Assembly (NCBI GenBank): GCA_025786725.1
Contig: JAHLTZ010000024.1
Span: 372,001-436,000, forward strand
Direction: 5' to 3'
DNA: 64,000 bases
Origin: Syncephalis fuscata
Taxonomy: Eukaryota; Zoopagomycota; Zoopagomycetes; Zoopagales; Piptocephalidaceae
Within the stretch, counting starts at the first letter, position 1. Each line of letters starts with the position of its first letter. Below are positions 58,554 to 64,000 of the stretch, one piece after another. Both the position numbers and the translations under genes were made by a program. A model generated the notes under the pieces. It did not search any database. It was not told the DNA's origin and saw only the letters and a list, made by a program, of their open reading frames with translations.

Positions 58554-61500
58554 ATGTTGGATACTATTCCCTTAACGCCCAAAGGCAAAAGCCGAGATAT
58601 TCCCAATGTGCGCCTAGCCGTGCTCAACGTCAAAGGCATGTCTTGCGCGTCTTGTGTAGCTGGCATTGAAGGCGGCTTGGCCGATGAGCCCGGTATTGTC
58701 TCCGTTACCGTGTCATTATTGGCAGAACGAGCAGAAGTGCAGTATCGCGACGATATTGTGGGTGCTAACGGCCAGCTTCTTAACGAGGCCGCCATTGCCA
58801 ATATGATCGACGAACTTGGATTCCAAGCAACTCCAGTTATACAAGCAAAAGAAGGCAAAACTGAACTGCGTATTTTTGGTATGACTTGTGCGTCATGTTC
58901 AGGTGCCATTGAACGGGAAATTAGCCAAATGCCTGGCGTTACATCAGTGTGTGTTAATTTGGCACTTGAAGTGGGCCAGTTTGAATATGATCGAAATCAA
59001 GTTACTGTACGTGATCTGGTTGATGCATTAGCCGATATGGGATTTGATGCACTTTTGGCCGATCAGGGACGTAATGCACAATTAGAATCGCTGGCCCGTA
59101 CAAAGGAAGTGACCGAATGGCGTCGAGCTTTTATTGCCGCTATTACACTTGCGGTTCCAGGCTTTCTTATTTCACGTGTATTTCCACGGTTTAGCTGGGG
59201 CCGTGCAGTAACCGATCGTGATTTACTACCTGGTCTTAGTATGGGCAATGTGCTTGAAATAGCACTTACCATTCCTGTTCAATTTATTATTGGTAAACGA
59301 TTCTATAGGGCTTCATGGAAGGCACTGTCACATCGTAATGCTACCATGGATGTACTTATTGCACTTAGTACAAGCATTGCCTTTGCCTTTTCAATGCTAT
59401 CTATTATTGTGCAATGATTATGCCTTCGCATCCAAAGCCGGCTACTTTCTTTGAAACATCGACCATGCTAATTGCTTTTGTCACATTGGCCGTTATCTAG
59501 AGAATATGGCCAAAGGTAAAACATCAGCTGCATTGTCAAAGCTTATATCTTTAGCACCATCGCAAGCTACACTACTTGAACTAAGTGTAGATGGACAAGT
59601 CATTGGAGAAAGAAAAGTTGCCACTGAGCTGATTCAGCCTGGCGACTTTATTCGTATCTATCCGGGTGAAAAGATTCCAGTAGATGGTGTGGTACGTGAA
59701 GGCTCATCCAATGTTAACGAATCAATGGTAACCGGCGAGCCACTTGAAGTTACCAAGTCAACAGGTGACGATGTTATTGGCGGCACATTGAATGGACAAG
59801 GCACACTACAGATTAAGGCAAAACGGGTCGGTGGCGACACTACATTAGCACAGATTGTCAAATTAGTTGAAGAAGCACAGACAGCCAAAGCACCTATTCA
59901 AAATTTTGCTGATCGAACTGCACAATATTTTGTACCAACGGTTATTTTATTAGCTATTGTCACGTTTATTGTATGGATGATTGTAGCACATATATTTGAC
60001 AATGCATTACCAGCAGCTTTCCATGGTGGGCACTCAACCTTCCTTGTTTGTCTTAAGCTATGCGTATCAGTTATTGTTGTTGCATGTCCTTGTGCACTTG
60101 GCCTTAGTCTGCCTACAGCGGTTATGGTCGGTACTGGTGTTGGCGCTCAATTAGGCATTCTTATTAAAGGAGGTGATCCATTGGAACGGGCCCATCGAGT
60201 TACAAAGGTTATATTCGACAAGACAGGCACATTGACAGAAGGCCGACTATCAGTATCTAAATGCTATAGAGTCGATGGTTTGAATATGTCAGAGGAGCGG
60301 TTTATTGCACTAGTGGCACATGCTGAAGATCGTAGCGAGCATCCATTGGGCAAATCAATCGTTGAACATGCTAAAAGCCGATTGCAGATTGAAGTGCTTG
60401 GTGGCACAGTTGAAGACTTTACATCTACTACAGGTGCTGGTATACAGGCTGTTGTTACATTATTATCAACACAGCCGGGCGCACTACAATCAAGTCACCA
60501 GAATACTAGTAATGAGCCAGCTGTTAAAGTATTGATTGGTAATCAGCGCTGGATGGAAGAAAATGGATGTACAATTGATTCAGCCAGTCTAGCTGATATG
60601 AAGCAAGAAGCATCGAGTGGCCGTACGGTTATTCTTATTGCATTGGATGGTAGATTCGCAGGTTATATGTCTTTGGCCGACCGCGTCCGACCTGAAGCAC
60701 GACGAGCGGTATACGCTTTACGCCGTCTTGGCATTCGTAGTGCGTTAATTACTGGTGATCAGTTATTAACTGCACAAGGTGTTGCTGCTATTTGTGGCAT
60801 ACGTGAAGTACACGCCGGCATTACGCCAGCTGGTAAACGACAACTACTATTACGCATGCAACAACGCGGACAAGTAGTTGCTATGGTCGGTGACGGTATT
60901 AACGATTCACCGGCATTGGCCGCTGCTGATGTCGGTATTGCACTTGCTAGCGGTACCGATGTCGCTATGGAGGCGGCCGATGTCGTTCTAATGCGTACAG
61001 ATCTATGTGATGTTGTAGCGGCACTTGATCTATCGCGGACCATTCTTCGCCGTATTCACATGAACTTTGTCTGGGCCACTATCTATAATCTGCTGGGTAT
61101 TCCAATTGCTATGGGCTGCTTATTGCCATGGGGCGTTATGCTTAAGCCAATGTGGGCCGGTGCAGCTATGGCCCTTTCAAGCGTATCAGTCGTAGTATCC
61201 AGCTTGATGCTACGACTTTATCGTAAGCCAAACTGTCCCGATCCAAATATGGCTGCCGATATGGATGCACTTGATGAAGAAGAAAGAATGGCCGCTGAAG
61301 CAGAAGATGAAGAGGAACTACTGGCCACGACTACGACCTATATGGAGCGACAAGAATCGTCTTACTCGCTGCGTGGTGTTGATGATGCAGAATCGCTTTT
61401 TGGCCATGAAGATCCATTAAGCAAATCATCAGCTGCACTAGATGGTCATCGTAGAGATGGTCTATGGCTAAGTGCACGCACACGCCTTCGACTTCATCGT

Positions 61501-61767
61501 ACACTTCGAGCAGTACCGGTGGTGGGCGGTACACTGGCCAGTATATTGCGTATGATGACGCAATCTACACCAACGGCTACTACTACTACTACTACTACTA
61601 CAGCAACGGTAACCAATACACCGGCCATGGTCATTCGCAATAAGATTGCATCACGATCTAATCCATACAATCGCGTTGCATCGGCCGACACCGCCATTGC
61701 TGAAGTGACCGAAAATTCGGCCATCTTTTGCATTGACGACGATGAGGAAGTCGGAAACACGCACTGA
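58554..61767 (+). CDS. CCC2: Copper-transporting P1B-type ATPase (Ccc2/ATP7 family), two frame breaks
   Basis: About 1071 residues once two one-base losses are restored, near 59414 (GTGCAATG for a VAM reading) and 59492 (TTGGCCG for [11 protein letters not shown]). Two N-terminal heavy-metal domains carry GMSCASC (Cys 31 and 34) and GMTCASC (Cys 112 and 115). The transport and ATPase core has the actuator VTGEPLEV, the membrane metal site CPCALG, the phosphorylation loop DKTGTLTEG, the P1B signature SEHPLG, and the hinge [13 protein letters not shown]. The last 190 residues are cytoplasmic and low in order, with a Glu-rich part and a Thr run encoded by a (TAC)n-like tract at 61577-61602. The enzyme pumps Cu(I) into the trans-Golgi to load multicopper oxidases such as Fet3. 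The codons are intact elsewhere, so the breaks look technical. Confidence 0.95.
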
Positions 61768-62009
61768 TGAATCTAACTTTATTAGTATCAGTTTTATATC
61801 AATATTATTATTGGTAACTATTGCTATATGAATACGTTGATGTAATTGAATACTAAGATTTATTTAGTAGTATACTTGTGAACTGTTTATTAACAGTCAT
61901 TTTATTGGCATTTCTATTTACATAATAAATATAATCATTTCTATTCGTATGTGCAGTTATTAATATAATGAATTACATTTATAATAACAATTTATTAATA
62001 ATTTAATAT

Positions 62010-62938
62010 GATTTGGGAGTCAAATGACTAAATTGATAACATTCGCGCAATTGCACTGCACATTCAATCTATTGAACATGGGGACAAGTGGTGAGTTTTA
62101 TTTAATCATCACATCATCACACTTATTGCTTTTTTGGGGGACAAATGACTAATATTTAATAACGCCCAATCTATTGAACATGATGATGGGTGGTGAGTGA
62201 CATCAGTCATCAAATACTCGTCATCATAGATTCGTTATCCAGTATGCATATATCCACCATTTACCTATATCATTCCCATTCTGTCCCACACTACTATGTA
62301 TCATTCTACGATACACTAGACACATTTTATTGTTTATACGCGGCAATATACTTTGCTCATTCCACTCATTCCACTATACACACTGTAACTTTAACATCAT
62401 TTTGTGCACTTTTCACTGTACATTTATCGTTTTATTTATCATTCTATACTCACCTAGCCATGTTCTATCCAAAACTGTTTTTATTTTTGTTCTAGATTTA
62501 TTATTAACAAATGTCGACTAATATCGGTCATCTGCTCATGCATATATGCTCAATAACTTTGGCATGACTAATCGTCGCTCCATATTGCATATTCTTTATA
62601 TTATATGTTAATTTATTATATAATGAGTACTGGCCATCTATTGCAGCTGTTTATTTTGTTCTAGTTCTATTATTAACAAAGTTTGACTAGTCTTGTTTAT
62701 TTTGTTCATTATAATATATATATTTAAAACATATAAACAATATAATATACCCAATATAGTATAGAATAATATAAGTACATAGAATATATGCATACTGGAT
62801 AACAAATCTATGATGACAAATATTTGATAATTGATGTCGCTCACCATTTGTTTCCATGTTCAATAGATTGAATGTGCAGTGCAATTGCGCGAATGTTATT
62901 AAATATATTTATTTAATGCCAGCCACACTACATGTAAT
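62010..62938 (+). mobile_element. MITE-like element, copy C
   Basis: The left end GATTTGGGAGTCAAATGACT leads into AACATTCGCGCAATTGCACT. The right end, reverse-complemented, repeats AACATTCGCGCAATTGCACT and the ATTGAACATGG block, giving terminal inverted repeats of more than 70 bases with gaps. Internal parts (CATCATAGATTCGTTATCC, GACACATTTTATTGTTTAT) match copies A and B. The left end holds a partial second copy of the ATTGAACATG block (about 62070 and 62170), so the element has rearranged internally. Confidence 0.65.
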
Positions 62939-63039
62939 GATATTATGATTAAATAAATATAACTACAATTAAATAATAAAATAATAAAACATACTGACTT
63001 AATGAGCTTCAAATTCCGCTTTAATCCTAATTTCAGCTA

Positions 63040-63900
63040 TATTATCCAGTCAAATATAAACTACACAGCTACGCTATTATAATGATATAGCTGTATAGCT
63101 GTATACTTGTAATTATAATGCAATGATCCCAACTATACTTGTACACAGCTATACTACCAGTTATATGACCAATTATATTAGTATTTGGCTATACAATCAT
63201 ATGGCTAGGTATGTTTATATTTCACTATACGGCTATTTGGCTATGCAACAAAAACCAAATATACAAATAGGTAGCTATAGTATTAAACATACAAGCTATT
63301 ATACACATTACTATTTCGCTATACAGTTTTATACACCAACTACTATATAGCCATTTATATAGCCATGCAATTATACAGCTACATATTTATGTGGATAATT
63401 TTATAAAACACAAACATACGACTAGCTATTTTGCTATATTTGTATCTCGCCAACAGTAATAGTATATTGCGCCCAGTTTCACTATACAACTGTTTGCCAA
63501 CTATCTTGCTATTTTACAAAATAGACAGGCAAATAATTACCCTATGACCAAACAAACACAAGATAATATACACGCTGCTATTTTGCTATTTGTCAAATAA
63601 AATGCTATGCTACTATACTTGTATATTTAACTATATACCAGCACAACTATACAAATAAACAAGTATATTTGTATATGGCTAACTAAGGAAATACATTTGT
63701 GCATGGATAGCTATATGTCTACACAGATATACATACAAATATACAGCAGCATAAATATACAAGCATACAATAAAGCATTCGGCTATTTCGCTATACAACC
63801 AACTAGATAAACAAGCAGCTAATGATTATACAGTCAATCATACATTTATATTGCTATATGAGTAAGTATACAATTAAACAGTTACATAACCAATTATAAA
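63040..63900. repeat. Low-complexity AT-rich region with recurring CTATAC and GCTATA words
   Basis: Short words such as AGCTATAC, CTATACAAC, TTTGCTATA and TTGTATAT recur irregularly through this stretch without a fixed period. A minor frame at 63123-63350 is a by-product. It is likely degenerate satellite or relaxed spacer. Confidence 0.55.
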
Positions 63901-64000
63901 ACTATATTTGTATATGACCAAGTTTGATAAACAAATCATTTGATATTTGAATTGCCAGTTTATTTTTTGAAATAAAATTATGTGTTTATTACTGCAAGTT

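Noticed and set aside
1-64000. Search by eye for tRNA, 5S rRNA, CRISPR arrays and telomeric repeats
   Set aside because: No B-box-containing cloverleaf, rRNA block, regularly spaced spacer array or TTAGGG-type tract was found. A covariance-model scan would be decisive for small RNAs.

Overview
This is a nuclear contig from an AT-rich eukaryote, most likely a fungus from an early-diverging lineage. Genes carry short GT-AG introns of about 45-90 bases. The set includes fungal-type housekeeping genes: an SDH4-type anchor, mitochondrial processing peptidase beta, a YDJ1-type HSP40 with a CaaX box, adenylosuccinate synthase, a CCC2-type copper ATPase and a proteinase K-like protease. It also holds cAMP-receptor/Git3-like 7TM receptors and a 7TM-RGS fusion. 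An apparent U12-type AT-AC intron implies a minor spliceosome, which Saccharomyces and most Dikarya lack. Placement in Mucoromycota, Zoopagomycota or chytrid-grade fungi is inference only.

Layout. 1-3 kb is an 80-bp tandem array followed by dispersed repeats. 3.0-12.7 kb is gene-dense: Rxt2-like, SDH4, R3H protein, MPP-beta, DsbA-family oxidoreductase (-) and a PPR-like protein. 12.7-18.0 kb is a 1.47-kb inverted repeat enclosing 2.4 kb. It abuts an acidic disordered protein (-, 18.0-20.0 kb). 20.0-24.9 kb has no convincing gene. 24.9-31.0 kb holds HSP40 with a candidate heat-shock element, a LAT-type amino-acid transporter and ADE12 (-). 31.0-33.2 kb is repeat and spacer. 33.3-47.9 kb is a membrane-signalling block: an orphan 7TM protein, a 7TM-RGS protein, a secreted subtilase and two divergent cAR/Git3-type receptors. 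48.1-51.8 kb is a divergent pair, a small membrane protein and a large HEAT-repeat protein. 51.8-53.9 kb is AT-rich and contains inverted relatives of the 80-bp repeat. 53.9-55.3 kb is an unknown polytopic membrane protein (-). 58.5-61.8 kb is the copper ATPase. The right end holds a MITE-like element and low-complexity sequence.

One caveat affects all gene models. At least twenty coding frames are broken by what looks like one missing base, very often in a short homopolymer, inside otherwise conserved genes (ADE12, HSP40, copper ATPase, LAT transporter, subtilase and others). The shift is always in the same direction, so this looks like homopolymer undercalling in the assembly rather than pseudogenisation. 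Affected genes are annotated across their full span and the break positions are given.

The genes form no operon. Themes are mitochondrial function (SDH4, MPP-beta, PPR protein), chromatin and RNA-linked functions (Rxt2-like, R3H), and G-protein signalling, where two receptor paralogues lie a few kilobases from a receptor fused to an RGS domain.
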